Origin: Occallatibacter riparius
Lineage (GTDB): Bacteria > Acidobacteriota > Terriglobia > Terriglobales > Acidobacteriaceae
NCBI RefSeq assembly: GCF_025264625.1
Contig: NZ_CP093313.1
Span: 496,001 to 560,000 of the forward strand
Reading direction: 5' to 3'
Length of the DNA stretch: 64,000 nt
The notes under the pieces are model-generated. The model was not told where the DNA came from and made no database searches. It was given only the letters and a program-made list of their open reading frames with translations. Made by a program: the position numbers and the translations under genes. How positions within the stretch are numbered: position 1 is the first letter of the stretch; every line of letters begins with the position of its first letter. Shown here one piece after another: positions 16,751 to 25,537 of this stretch.

Positions 16751-18402
16751 TGAAGATGAGGTTCGTTGCACTCCTTGCAGGCGCCGGATTCCTCGCAATG
16801 GCGATGGCGTCTTCTGCGCAACCTACGCGCGCTGACGCTGAGAAGGATCCCATTCTGAAGGCGATGTTGCAGGAACTGGACCGCAGCAAGAGCGATCTGC
16901 AGCTTAAGGGATTCGAAAAACCGTTTTTCATCGAATACCGCATTGAAGAAGTTGACGCCTTCGAGACAAAGGCCGAGTTCGGCGCGACTGAGGGCTCTTC
17001 GCATGCGCATCAGCGCATCGCGCGCGTCACTGTACGCGTGGGCGATTACAAGACGGACAGCTCGGGGCAGCGCGGCGACGGCGCTCTGCAACTGGCCGGG
17101 CTTGGAGATGACCCGATCGCCATTCGCTCGGCGCTGTGGCAGGCCACTGACCAGGCCTATAAGGAAGCGCTCGACGCCTACGCGCAAAAGCAGGCCGAGC
17201 TCAAGCAGGTGCAGACGCCGCCGCAGGCTGACGACTTCAGCAAAGAGAAGCCGGTCATCTCCCTCGAGCCGCAGAAGCTGCTGGTCTTGTTCGATACCGA
17301 TTGGCCGGGACGCGTAGCTAAAGCCAGCGGCCTCTACCGCACGGATCCCACGGTGAAGGCGAGCGAGCACGACGTGCAGTACTCCATCGCCTCATTCAGC
17401 GCGCGCGTAACCACCTCGCGCCTCGTCAACAGCGAAGGCACAATCGTTCGCAAGAGCTCGTCCAGCTACCAGGAGAGCTTTGCCGTGGGCACGCAGGCCG
17501 TGGACGGCATGCGCATCGACCGCTCGCACGCAACGACGGGCGCAGCTCTCAGTGATCTTGACTCTGCGGAGGCATTCGACAAGCATGCTGTGGCGCTCAT
17601 TGCCTCACTCAACGATCTGCGCAATGCGCCTGTAGTTGAAGAGGAGTACCACGGGCCCATTTTGCTCAGCGCCGATGCGAGCACGGATGTGCTGCGTGCG
17701 CTGCTGGCGCGGGGTGTGGCTGCTACGCGGCCGCGGCTCGGAACGGAGGCGCGCACCAACGGGCCGTTCGCTTCGAGCTATCACACCAAGGTGCTGCCGG
17801 AGTTCATCAACGTTGTAGACGATCCGCTGATGAAGGTATGGGACGGCCGCAACCTGATCGGCGCATATGCCGTGGACGATCAGGGCGTTCCCGCGCAGTC
17901 AGTCAAGCTGGTGAACGCGGGAAGACTGGAGAATTACCTGATCGGACGCGAACCGGTGCGCGATTTCCCCAACTCGAATGGACACGCGCGCGCAGCCCTG
18001 ATGAGTGCGCCGCGCCCAACGATCGGCGTACTGAAGATCACGGCTGAGAACGGGCTGAGCGACGAGGACCTGAACAAGAAGCTGCTTGCGCTGGGCAAGG
18101 ATCGCGATCTGAAGAGTGTCTACTACGTGCAGACCATGGGCGGGGCCACCACGCCGAGATTGCTGTATCGCGTGAGCCTCGACGGCAAGCGCGAACTGGT
18201 GCGTGGTGCTCAGCTCGACGACCTGGACCAGCGCGCACTCAGGTCGAGTATTGAAGCTGCGGGCAAGGACCTGTGGGTGACCAATTATCTTGGCGAGATC
18301 CCAGAAACCGTATTGGCGCCGGCGCTGCTGCTGAACGATGGAACGGTAAAGCGCGCAAATGAGAAGCATGAAAAGCTGCCGTTTTATCCGGCGCCGGAAT
18401 AA
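16750..18402 (+). CDS. exported TldE/PmbA-like partner protein
   Basis: 550 residues from the ATG at 16750, which overlaps the previous stop. A signal peptide (MKMRFVALLAGAGFLAMAMA, cleavage near SAQ) is present. The domain order matches the TldD/PmbA family, but the HExxxH zinc motif is absent: the corresponding region reads LLARGVAATRPR. This fits the inactive partner of a TldD/TldE heterodimer. The PmbA-like closing region (NSNGHARAALMSAPRP) is retained. It probably works in the periplasm with the upstream protein. Confidence 0.85.
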   Translation: MKMRFVALLAGAGFLAMAMASSAQPTRADAEKDPILKAMLQELDRSKSDLQLKGFEKPFFIEYRIEEVDAFETKAEFGATEGSSHAHQRIARVTVRVGDYKTDSSGQRGDGALQLAGLGDDPIAIRSALWQATDQAYKEALDAYAQKQAELKQVQTPPQADDFSKEKPVISLEPQKLLVLFDTDWPGRVAKASGLYRTDPTVKASEHDVQYSIASFSARVTTSRLVNSEGTIVRKSSSSYQESFAVGTQAVDGMRIDRSHATTGAALSDLDSAEAFDKHAVALIASLNDLRNAPVVEEEYHGPILLSADASTDVLRALLARGVAATRPRLGTEARTNGPFASSYHTKVLPEFINVVDDPLMKVWDGRNLIGAYAVDDQGVPAQSVKLVNAGRLENYLIGREPVRDFPNSNGHARAALMSAPRPTIGVLKITAENGLSDEDLNKKLLALGKDRDLKSVYYVQTMGGATTPRLLYRVSLDGKRELVRGAQLDDLDQRALRSSIEAAGKDLWVTNYLGEIPETVLAPALLLNDGTVKRANEKHEKLPFYPAPE

Positions 18403-18408
18403 AAAATC

Positions 18409-18484
18409 AGTTCACAGTTCTTAGTCATAGTTCACAGCAGCGGCGATCGCGCCTGGACGCGGTGGAACTATGAACTATGAACTC
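18409..18484. repeat. inverted heptamer-repeat element
   Basis: Left arm 18409-18435 is four near-heptamers (AGTTCAC, AGTTCTT, AGTCAT, AGTTCAC). Right arm 18464-18484 is the opposite orientation (GGAACTA, TGAACTA, TGAACTC). It sits between the TldE-like stop and the FKBP gene, and resembles the element at 20288-20396. Confidence 0.6.
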
Positions 18485-18486
18485 AG

Positions 18487-18510
18487 GGGCAAGCGCCGAG
18501 GCGCTTGCCC
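18487..18510 (+). other. stable hairpin upstream of the FKBP gene
   Basis: GGGCAAGCGC (18487-18496) and GCGCTTGCCC (18501-18510) form a perfect 10-bp stem with a CGAG tetraloop. No T-run follows, so it is not a classical terminator. If transcription starts upstream it would lie in the 5' leader of the isomerase gene. Confidence 0.55.
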
Positions 18511-18553
18511 TGATACACTCCCCATGAATAAACCCCCGGAGTTGAAACCACTC

Positions 18554-19417
18554 ATGAAAAGCTTTGTTCCATTTGTCTGCCTGGCAGCCGCTGTCGCCGT
18601 CACGGCTCAGACTGCGCCGAAAGCCCCGGCTGCTTCCACTACCCATAAGGCCGCAACCACGTCGGCCGCCAAAACCGCTGCCGCTTCAACCACCGCGGGG
18701 TTTCCCACCATCTACAAGGTGCCCGCGGACGAGAAGCGCGTCGTCGCCCCTCAGAAGAAAGTAGCCGTGCTCACCTACCAGGACATCAAGATTGGCACCG
18801 GTCCCGAGGGCGAGTCGGGCAAGCTCTGGCATGTGAAGTACAAGGGCTGGCGCGCGGCCGACGGCGTCGTGTTCGATTCCTGGGAGAACAACAAGCGCCC
18901 CGTGATGGACAAGGACGGCAAGCCGGAGATGGACGCCGACGGCAAACCCAAGATGGGCGATCCCGAGCCGTTGACGTTTCCGCAGGGTGTGGGCCGGCTG
19001 ATCCCTGGCTTCGACTACGGGGTCATGGGCATGAAGGTGGGCGGCAAGCGCCGCCTGTTCATTCCCTGGCAAATGGCCTACGGCACGCGAGCCATGCCGG
19101 ACCGCCCCGATCACCCCGGCATCCCCGCTAAGTCGGACCTGATTTTTGACGTCGAGCTCGTCGAGGTGACCGATATGCCCGCGCCGCCGCAGAGGCCGAT
19201 GATGCCTCCGGGTGCTGGCGGCAGTGTTCATCCGCAGCCGGTGATTCCGCCAAAGGGCAGTGGCGCGACGCCGCAAGGCAGCGCTCCAGCTACGCCTCCG
19301 ACGGGCGCACCTCCGACGGGTACGCCGGATGCCACCAAGCCCACCACGCCGCCGCCGAGCACAAATCCGGGGACGACGCCCCCACCGCAGCCCTCCACCC
19401 CGCCGCAGCCGAAGTAA
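18554..19417 (+). CDS. exported FKBP-type peptidyl-prolyl isomerase
   Basis: 287 residues from the ATG at 18554; an ATG at 18524 in the same frame is an alternative. A signal peptide (MKSFVPFVCLAAAVAVTAQ) and an Ala/Thr linker precede the FKBP domain: YQDIKIGTG, VVFDSW, FPQGVGRLIPGFDYGVMGMKVGGKR, IPWQMAYG and SDLIFDVELVEV. An insert after DSW (about residues 115-145) carries repeated Lys/Asp/Gly. The last 75 residues are a Pro/Thr-rich tail. The enzyme would speed folding of exported proteins in the periplasm. A terminator follows. Confidence 0.9.
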   Translation: MKSFVPFVCLAAAVAVTAQTAPKAPAASTTHKAATTSAAKTAAASTTAGFPTIYKVPADEKRVVAPQKKVAVLTYQDIKIGTGPEGESGKLWHVKYKGWRAADGVVFDSWENNKRPVMDKDGKPEMDADGKPKMGDPEPLTFPQGVGRLIPGFDYGVMGMKVGGKRRLFIPWQMAYGTRAMPDRPDHPGIPAKSDLIFDVELVEVTDMPAPPQRPMMPPGAGGSVHPQPVIPPKGSGATPQGSAPATPPTGAPPTGTPDATKPTTPPPSTNPGTTPPPQPSTPPQPK

Positions 19418-19434
19418 AGCTGTCCGATCCGCAG

Positions 19435-19463
19435 AGCCTCCGCTCCGATTCAGGACGGAGGCT
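19435..19463 (+). terminator. terminator after the FKBP gene
   Basis: AGCCTCCG (19435-19442) pairs with CGGAGGCT (19456-19463), followed by TTGCTGTTT. The 8-bp stem and T-rich tail fit intrinsic termination. Confidence 0.65.
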
Positions 19464-19503
19464 TTGCTGTTTCTGGCGAGCATCTAGATCCGTAACCGTC
19501 TTC

Positions 19504-19518
19504 TACAATCAGCTCATG
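19504..19518 (+). promoter_or_regulatory. TACAAT box six bases before an ATG (leaderless pattern)
   Basis: TACAAT at 19504-19509, a 6-base gap, then the ATG at 19516. No Shine-Dalgarno is present. This is one of several such arrangements in the window. Confidence 0.5.
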
Positions 19519-19806
19519 CAATTTCTCTCGGTCAGCCGTCGCCGCACAGATGCTTTTCCGCCCGAGGCTTTCACTCCTGAACTGGTGGGCCGCGAGGGCC
19601 GGCGGGTCAAAGAACTCTACGCCTCCGGGATCCTGCGCCAGATTTGGCGCCGGGGAGACATGCCGGGCGCCGCGATTCTGTGGGAGGCCGGCAGCGAAGC
19701 CGAGGTGCGCGAGGCGATCAACAGCCTTCCCCTCGCCCAGGCGGGCATGTTGGAACTGGTTTCACTCCTGCCGCTAGAGCCCTATCCCGGGTTTTCACAG
19801 CCCTAA
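19516..19806 (+). CDS. muconolactone-isomerase-like small protein
   Basis: 96 residues with the beta-alpha-beta layout of the ferredoxin-like dimeric barrel (muconolactone delta-isomerase-like/YciI-like). There is an N-terminal strand MQFLSVSR, a helix LVGREGRRVKELYASG, the strand GAAILWEAGS, a helix EAEVREAINSLPLAQAG and the final strand MLELVSLLPL. Catalytic activity cannot be judged. It stands 93 bp before gcvH on the same strand. No link to glycine metabolism is evident. Confidence 0.65.
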   Translation: MQFLSVSRRRTDAFPPEAFTPELVGREGRRVKELYASGILRQIWRRGDMPGAAILWEAGSEAEVREAINSLPLAQAGMLELVSLLPLEPYPGFSQP

Positions 19807-19899
19807 AATCCCGCCGGAGGCAAAGCCACCGCCGCCTGTGCCTGGACCCGCCCCAAGCCTTACACTGGAAGGTTGTCATTTTCAGTTCGAGGGAGCCCC

Positions 19900-20283
19900 A
19901 TGGCTTATCCGGCAAACCTGCGCTATACCCGCGAGCACGAGTGGATCGCGGTCGAAGGCAACATCGGAACCATCGGTATCACAGACTACGCACAGAACTC
20001 GCTGGGCGACATCGTTTACGTCGATGTGCCTAAGGTGGGCGATTCAGTGACCGCCAACCAGACGTTCGGCTCGGTCGAAAGCGTGAAGGCAGTCAGCGAT
20101 CTCTATTCGCCGGTCAGCGGCACCGTGACGGCAACCAACGACGTTCTCAAGACCGAGCCCGACAAGATCAACTCCGCTCCGCACGACACCTTCATCATCA
20201 AGGTCGAGCTGTCGAACCCGGGCGAGTTGGACTCGCTGCTGGATGCAGCAGCCTACGAAGCGTTCATCGCGGAAGAACAGTAA
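19900..20283 (+). CDS. gcvH: glycine cleavage system H protein
   Basis: 127 residues from the ATG at 19900, after GAGGGAG. The lipoyl-domain signature is clear: REHEWIAVEGNIGTIGITDYAQ, LGDIVYVDVPKVGD and FGSVESVKAVSDLYSPVSG, where the Lys of SVKAV carries lipoate. The protein shuttles the aminomethyl group between P and T proteins. It is followed by gcvPA and gcvPB; no gcvT is present in the window. A TACACT box at 19861 could be the promoter. Confidence 0.97.
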   Translation: MAYPANLRYTREHEWIAVEGNIGTIGITDYAQNSLGDIVYVDVPKVGDSVTANQTFGSVESVKAVSDLYSPVSGTVTATNDVLKTEPDKINSAPHDTFIIKVELSNPGELDSLLDAAAYEAFIAEEQ

Positions 20284-20287
20284 GACC

Positions 20288-20396
20288 GTTCTTAGTTCGC
20301 CGTTCACATTGCTCCCTCCCTGGGGGGAGTCACATCCAAATGAGGACCGCCAGCTGAACCCTCGTTTGCACTAGCGGTGAACTGCGAACTAAGAAC
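20288..20396. repeat. 20-bp inverted repeat of heptamers between gcvH and gcvPA
   Basis: Left arm 20288-20307 and right arm 20377-20396 are complementary at 19 of 20 positions. Each arm consists of GTTC-type heptamers (GTTCTTA, GTTCGCC, GTTCAC and reverse). In mRNA it would form a long stem with a 69-base loop just before the gcvPA ribosome site at about 20400. Confidence 0.7.
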
Positions 20397-20410
20397 TCTT
20401 AAAGGACCGT

Positions 20411-21760
20411 ATGCGTTACCTACCCAAAAGCCCCGCCGAGCGTGAGCAGATGCTCAAGGAGATCGGCGCGGCAGCTATCGACGACCTGTTCTCCATCATT
20501 CCAGCCGAGTACCGCCTGAACCGCGATCTCGATGTTCCGCGTCAGCAGGCGGAGAGCGAGATCATCGACTACTTCAAGGCCGCCGGCCACAAAAACGCGA
20601 CCGATTACACCAGCTTCCTGGGCGCGGGCGCGTATCGGCACTACCGGCCGGTCATCATCGACTCGCTGGTGCAGCGCGGTGAGTTTCTTACCAGTTACAC
20701 GCCCTACCAGGCCGAGATCACGCAGGGCACGCTCCAGGCCATCTTCGAGTTTCAGACGATGATCGCCGAGTTGACCGGTATGGACGTGGCCAACGCCAGC
20801 ATGTACGACGGATCGACCGGCGCGGCTGAAGCGATCCTCATGGCGATGCGCGTGACTGGGCGGCATAAGGCTGTGGTCGCGCGTTCGGTGCATCCCGAGT
20901 ACCGCGAAGTGATCGACACGTATCTTAAGCATCGCGAGTTGCCGAGTTCGCTGGTGAGCTTCGAGCCGAAGACGGGCCGCGTCGATCTTGCCGCGCTCGA
21001 GGAGTCAATCACGGAAGAGACAGCAGCCGTGCTGGTGCAGAGCCCGAACTTCTTCGGCGTCGTCGAAGACATTCCGGCAATCGCAGAGATTGCGCACAAA
21101 AAGGGCGCACTGCTGATCGTCTCCATTGCCGAGGCCGTGAGCCTGGGCGTGGTGCGACCGCCGGTTGAGGCAGACATCGTTAGCATGGAAGCGCAATCGT
21201 TTGGCGTGGCTCTGAGCTACGGCGGGCCCTTCTGCGGTGTCATCGCGGCGAAGGAGCAGTTCCTGCGGCAGATGCCCGGCCGCCTCGTCGGCCAGACAAC
21301 GGATCGCGATGGAAACCGCGGCTTCGTGCTCACGCTCTCCACGCGCGAGCAGCACATTCGGCGCGAGAAGGCGACTTCGAACATCTGCACGAATCAGGCG
21401 CTCGTGGCTCTGATGGCGACCATCTTCCTCACCGTCTATGGCAAGCAGGGCATCCGCGAGTTGGCTGAGCAGAACCTGGCGAAAGCCCACTACGCCGCGA
21501 CCGAACTCACCGCGCAGACGGGAAACAAGCTGTTGTTCAATGGCGCGCCGCGATTCCACGAGTTCGTGCTGCAGACCGGCGAGTCGCCGGCGGTGTGGCA
21601 GAAGCGGCTGATGAAGAACAAAATTGTCGGCGGCATCGAGCTCGGGCGCTGGTATCCGGAGCTTGGCGACGCGACTCTGTGGTGCGTAACCGAAGTGATT
21701 CCGAAAGAGCAGATCGATAAGGCGGCGAGCGTTCTGGCTGCGGGGCTGGTGGAGGCTTAA
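20411..21760 (+). CDS. gcvPA: glycine dehydrogenase (decarboxylating) subunit 1
   Basis: 449 residues, the N-terminal half of the split P protein. It opens with [15 protein letters not shown] and contains [35 protein letters not shown] and [19 protein letters not shown], all typical of subunit 1. It forms a heterotetramer with subunit 2 that decarboxylates glycine and passes the aminomethyl group to H. AAAGGA precedes the start. It lies two bases before gcvPB. Confidence 0.97.
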   Translation: MRYLPKSPAEREQMLKEIGAAAIDDLFSIIPAEYRLNRDLDVPRQQAESEIIDYFKAAGHKNATDYTSFLGAGAYRHYRPVIIDSLVQRGEFLTSYTPYQAEITQGTLQAIFEFQTMIAELTGMDVANASMYDGSTGAAEAILMAMRVTGRHKAVVARSVHPEYREVIDTYLKHRELPSSLVSFEPKTGRVDLAALEESITEETAAVLVQSPNFFGVVEDIPAIAEIAHKKGALLIVSIAEAVSLGVVRPPVEADIVSMEAQSFGVALSYGGPFCGVIAAKEQFLRQMPGRLVGQTTDRDGNRGFVLTLSTREQHIRREKATSNICTNQALVALMATIFLTVYGKQGIRELAEQNLAKAHYAATELTAQTGNKLLFNGAPRFHEFVLQTGESPAVWQKRLMKNKIVGGIELGRWYPELGDATLWCVTEVIPKEQIDKAASVLAAGLVEA

Positions 21761-21762
21761 GC

Positions 21763-23274
21763 ATGGCGACAACTGAAATCAACGCATCCAGCAAGACGAC
21801 GGGCAAAGTACGCGCGCACCAGACGCAGAACGAGCGCCTGACTTTCGAAAAATCCGCACCCGGCAAGAAGGCCTACAAACTACCGCCACTCGACGTTCCT
21901 TCCGTGAACGCCTCCCAACTCCTGGGAGAGACCTTCCGCGAGAACGACGGCCTCCTTCCTGAGCTGAGCGAAATCGAGATCATCCGCCACTTCACGCGGC
22001 TTTCGACCTGGAACTACGCCATCGACCTCGGAATGTATCCACTCGGGTCCTGCACGATGAAGTACAACCCCCGCGTGAATGAATTCGTGTCGCGCATCGA
22101 GGGTCTGGCGGACGCCCACCCCTACCGCCCCGACGAGCTGGCACAGGGCATCATGGAGGTCATCGACCTGCTCCAGCGCTGCCTCATCGAAATCACCGGC
22201 ATGGACGCCATCACCCTCCAGCCGGCCGCCGGCGCACATGGTGAATTCACCGGCATCCTCCTCGCGCGCGCGTGGCATGAGTCGCAGGGCAATGCCCGCA
22301 AGAAGATCATCATTCCCGACTCCGCGCACGGCACCAACCCTGCCACCGCCGCCATCTGCGGCTATCAGGTCGAAAACCTCAAATCCAATGCTGACGGCGG
22401 CATCGACCTCGAAGCGCTCGCCCGGCAGGTGGATGAAGACACAGCCGCGCTGATGATCACCAATCCATCGACCATCGGCGTGTTCGAGAACGAGATCCAC
22501 AAAATCGCCGACATCCTCCATGCCAAGGGCGCGCTGCTCTACATGGACGGCGCCAACATGAACGCGCTGGTCGGCAAAGTCCGCCCCGGTGACTTCGGCG
22601 TGGACGTGATGCACCTGAACCTGCACAAGACGTTCTCGACTCCCCACGGCGGCGGCGGCCCCGGTTCGGGTCCGGTCGCTTGCAAGAAGTTCCTGGAGCC
22701 CTTCCTCCCTACCCCCGTCCTCGTTCAACGCCAGAACGGGACGAAATCCTGGAACTACGATCGCCCTCAGTCTGTCGGTCGGGTGCGCGCGTTCTACGGC
22801 AACACAGGCATGTTCATCCGCGCGCTGGCTTACATCCTGGCCAACGGACCGGACGGCCTGCGCCAGACCACCGAAGACGCCGTACTCAATGCCAACTACA
22901 TCCGCAAAAAGCTCGAAGACCTCTACGAGCTGCCCTACAAAACGCCTTCAATGCACGAGGTGGTCTTCAGCGACAAGCGGCAGCAGGCCAAAGGCGTGAA
23001 GACGGGCGACATTGCCAAGCGGCTCATTGACTACGGCTTCCATCCCTACACGGTCAGCTTTCCGCTCATCGTGCCAGGGGCGCTGATGATCGAGCCGACC
23101 GAGAGCGAGTCTGTCGAAGAGCTGGACCTGTTCATTGAGGCCATGCGGTCCATCGCGAAGGAAGTGGAGGAGGACCCAGAACTGGTCAAGACGGCCCCTC
23201 ATTCTACGCGGGTGTCGCGGCTCGATGAAGTGACCGCTGCCCGCAAGCCGATTCTGCGCTGGAAACTGGAATAA
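21763..23274 (+). CDS. gcvPB: glycine dehydrogenase (decarboxylating) subunit 2
   Basis: 503 residues, the PLP-binding half of the split P protein. The Schiff-base lysine is in HLNLHKTFSTPHGGGGPG. Other signatures are FPLGSCTMKYNPR (here YPLGSCTMKYNPR) and PAAGAHGEFTGIL. The first 40 residues are a Lys/Thr-rich extension. The start is 2 bp after gcvPA, so translation is coupled. A hairpin follows the stop. Confidence 0.97.
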   Translation: MATTEINASSKTTGKVRAHQTQNERLTFEKSAPGKKAYKLPPLDVPSVNASQLLGETFRENDGLLPELSEIEIIRHFTRLSTWNYAIDLGMYPLGSCTMKYNPRVNEFVSRIEGLADAHPYRPDELAQGIMEVIDLLQRCLIEITGMDAITLQPAAGAHGEFTGILLARAWHESQGNARKKIIIPDSAHGTNPATAAICGYQVENLKSNADGGIDLEALARQVDEDTAALMITNPSTIGVFENEIHKIADILHAKGALLYMDGANMNALVGKVRPGDFGVDVMHLNLHKTFSTPHGGGGPGSGPVACKKFLEPFLPTPVLVQRQNGTKSWNYDRPQSVGRVRAFYGNTGMFIRALAYILANGPDGLRQTTEDAVLNANYIRKKLEDLYELPYKTPSMHEVVFSDKRQQAKGVKTGDIAKRLIDYGFHPYTVSFPLIVPGALMIEPTESESVEELDLFIEAMRSIAKEVEEDPELVKTAPHSTRVSRLDEVTAARKPILRWKLE

Positions 23275-23677
23275 TCCAGCCAGGCGATGGTGCTGAAGAG
23301 GCCTCCTGCAGCGCGGGAGACCTCTTTGCTTTTTGGGCTGCTACAGACGGGCGCTAAGCTGGAGTTGTAACCCTTCGACGTCCATGCGACCGGTTGAACT
23401 GTAAACACCTGTATACGGTTCGGCGCGCTTGTTGCTGCCCCTTCTGCTCCTCAATTTCCAATCCACACATTTTAAACAACATACTGAATAACCGCTTTGG
23501 CATCGCTGTTGCTAATTCCTCTTGGTCGGGGATTGGCAGCGCAGCGCCAAAGAACCGGCCCGTCCCCTTCTGTCAAGAACCAATGACCGAGGGATGGTGG
23601 CATGAAGGCGTGCTCGACCCGCTCGACCAGGCTGCGACCGAGCAGGCAGTCAGATTCAACACGCCTCAGGAGCAAGT
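23275..23677. other. intergenic region before the pilus genes
   Basis: 403 bp. A terminator-like hairpin follows gcvPB at its left end. The rest shows no family-bearing frame; an open frame reading toward the pilus genes lacks a ribosome site. The promoter of the pilus operon should lie here but was not identified with confidence. A CAGGAG site at the right end serves the next gene. Confidence 0.4.
23296..23334 (+). terminator. terminator after gcvPB
   Basis: AAGAGGCCTCC pairs imperfectly with GGGAGACCTCTT around a short loop (23296-23326), followed by TTGCTTTTT. This is a plausible intrinsic terminator for the gcv operon. Confidence 0.65.
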
Positions 23678-25003
23678 ATGAAGATCGTTCGCGAAGAAGA
23701 AGGGGCAACCTTGGTCCTTGTGGCACTGAGCATGACGGTGCTGCTTGGGTTCGTGGGTCTCGCAACCGACGTTGGAATCCTGCTGCGCCAGAGAAGGATC
23801 GCGCAGACAGTTGCCGACAGCGCTGCCCTCGCCGGCGTAACTGAATCCATGTATGAAGGCAGTCCGTCGAGCGTAACCTCGGGAATGTATACTGCGGCCT
23901 CCCACGACGCCACAATGAATGGCTTCACCCCGGGGTCGTCCAATGGGGCGGCGAACTCCGCGAACGGACTCACCCTGACCCTCAGGGTAGCTCCCACCAT
24001 CTCAGGCTACAGCGGTTCCGGGCTGGTGCAGGCAACAGCGAGCTTCGCCACACCCACGATCTTCATGAACCTGTTCGGCATTCACTCCTTGAATGTCGCT
24101 TCCACAGCGATCGCATCGAACCTGCTTAATTCCGACGGGTGCTTCAATGTTCAGAATGGCGAGGGCCTGGCCAATCCCGCGGCCACCATGGGTGGGAGTT
24201 CCCAGCTGTTCGGTCAAAATTGCGGCGTCACCATTAACGGCAATCTGAGCATGGGAGGCAGCTCAAACATCAACGCTAAATTCGTTACCGCCTCTGGCAC
24301 AATTACGAACGGTGGCAGTTCCAGCATCACCGGCCCCGTGTCTCAGAATGCTCCACCCACAAGCGACCCGTTGTCCAAGCTTCAGCAGACTGCGAATCAG
24401 CCACAGATCGATACCACCGCCAAGACTTGCACCGCGCCTTCCGGCACCGGGATGAGTTGCATCTACAACTTCAACAGCGGCAATCTCAGCGGCACACTGC
24501 AGTCGAACACCATGTATGTGTTCGACAAAAACGTAAATGGCGGCAACGGACCTTCAATCACCGGTTCGGTAACGGGTTCCAACGTCACAATCTATCTCGC
24601 CGACAACATCCCCTTCAGCTTCGCCAATAATGGAAACCTGAACCTCACGCCCCCGGGATATGGCCACCCCTGCGCGGGAAGCCTGAACCCGCTTTGCGGT
24701 GTTCTGTTCGACGCTCCCAGCGATGGCGCCAACGGCAAAGGCACCTACACCTGTTCGCATGGCAAGGGCAATAACTACGGCAACCCCGCTGAAATCTATT
24801 TCGATTTTGGAAGTAGCACGTCAGACCTGGAGGGCGTTATCTACGCGCCGTACATGCAGTTGTTCGTCCAGGACCAGGGCGCGTCTACCAAGCTGGCGAA
24901 TGATGTAATCATCGGTAACTTCTGCTCGCAGGCTGCGACTCTCAAAATACAAGGGTACGACTCATCCGACTCGCCCCTGGCCAGAGTTGGGCTGATTTAC
25001 TGA
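23678..25003 (+). CDS. Tad-type pilus assembly protein (TadG-like)
   Basis: 441 residues. It begins with a short basic/acidic leader (MKIVREEEGATLVLVALSM) and one hydrophobic helix, then GLATDVGILLRQRRIAQTVADSAALAG, the usual TadG/putative Flp-assembly opening (PF13400-like). The remainder is a Gly/Ser/Asn-rich exported region with repeated GGSS motifs, probably beta-rich. It is the first gene of three of the same class. CAGGAG precedes the start. It would sit in the inner membrane with its bulk in the periplasm. Confidence 0.8.
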   Translation: MKIVREEEGATLVLVALSMTVLLGFVGLATDVGILLRQRRIAQTVADSAALAGVTESMYEGSPSSVTSGMYTAASHDATMNGFTPGSSNGAANSANGLTLTLRVAPTISGYSGSGLVQATASFATPTIFMNLFGIHSLNVASTAIASNLLNSDGCFNVQNGEGLANPAATMGGSSQLFGQNCGVTINGNLSMGGSSNINAKFVTASGTITNGGSSSITGPVSQNAPPTSDPLSKLQQTANQPQIDTTAKTCTAPSGTGMSCIYNFNSGNLSGTLQSNTMYVFDKNVNGGNGPSITGSVTGSNVTIYLADNIPFSFANNGNLNLTPPGYGHPCAGSLNPLCGVLFDAPSDGANGKGTYTCSHGKGNNYGNPAEIYFDFGSSTSDLEGVIYAPYMQLFVQDQGASTKLANDVIIGNFCSQAATLKIQGYDSSDSPLARVGLIY

Positions 25004-25024
25004 GCGGGTTAAAGGAGCAGATAG

Positions 25025-25537
25025 ATGAAGTTTCGACTCAATGAAGAGAGTGGCGCGGCCCTGGTCGAGTTGGCCGTAATGATGCCGCTGTTCATCCTCA
25101 TAACCTTCGGCGCCTTTGAGTTGGGTCGCGTCGCACACTACACCATCGAGGTAGAGAACGCGGCGCGTGCCGGGGCCTCGTTTGGCGGCGAGAACATGGG
25201 CAACGCCACGTCGACCAGCACGGTAGCCCAGGCAGCGAAGAACGATGCTCCCGATCTCTCCACGCTGACCGCCAGCCCGAGCGCAGGCTGCGTCTGCGAG
25301 ACACTCAACCTTACCACCGGCACGCCCACCTACAGCCCGGCAAGCGGAACCGTGAGTTGCAGCGATGCGACCATCACCGCCTGCACTGGCTCCAGCAGCT
25401 CAGTCGCCCACTACGTGGTGAGTTACGTCACGGTCTCCACACAAGCTTCCGTCAATGCAGTGTTTTCGGTTCCACGGATCCTGCCGCGGACCTACACACT
25501 CCACGGATATTCCGCGATGAGGATTCTTCCAAATTGA
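25025..25537 (+). CDS. TadE-family pilus protein
   Basis: 170 residues. The N-terminus EESGAALVELAVMMPLFILITFGAFELGRV is the TadE signature: a conserved Glu in the first third of a hydrophobic helix, as in pseudopilins. The rest is exported and Ser/Thr-rich with a few cysteines. It lies 21 bp after the TadG-like gene with an AAAGGAG site, and its stop overlaps a possible TTG start of the next gene. Part of an orphan pilus set. Confidence 0.85.
   Translation: MKFRLNEESGAALVELAVMMPLFILITFGAFELGRVAHYTIEVENAARAGASFGGENMGNATSTSTVAQAAKNDAPDLSTLTASPSAGCVCETLNLTTGTPTYSPASGTVSCSDATITACTGSSSSVAHYVVSYVTVSTQASVNAVFSVPRILPRTYTLHGYSAMRILPN

Noticed and set aside
19807..19899. A glycine riboswitch before gcvH
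   Set aside because: The gap is only 93 bp, and no glycine-aptamer-like paired structure is evident.
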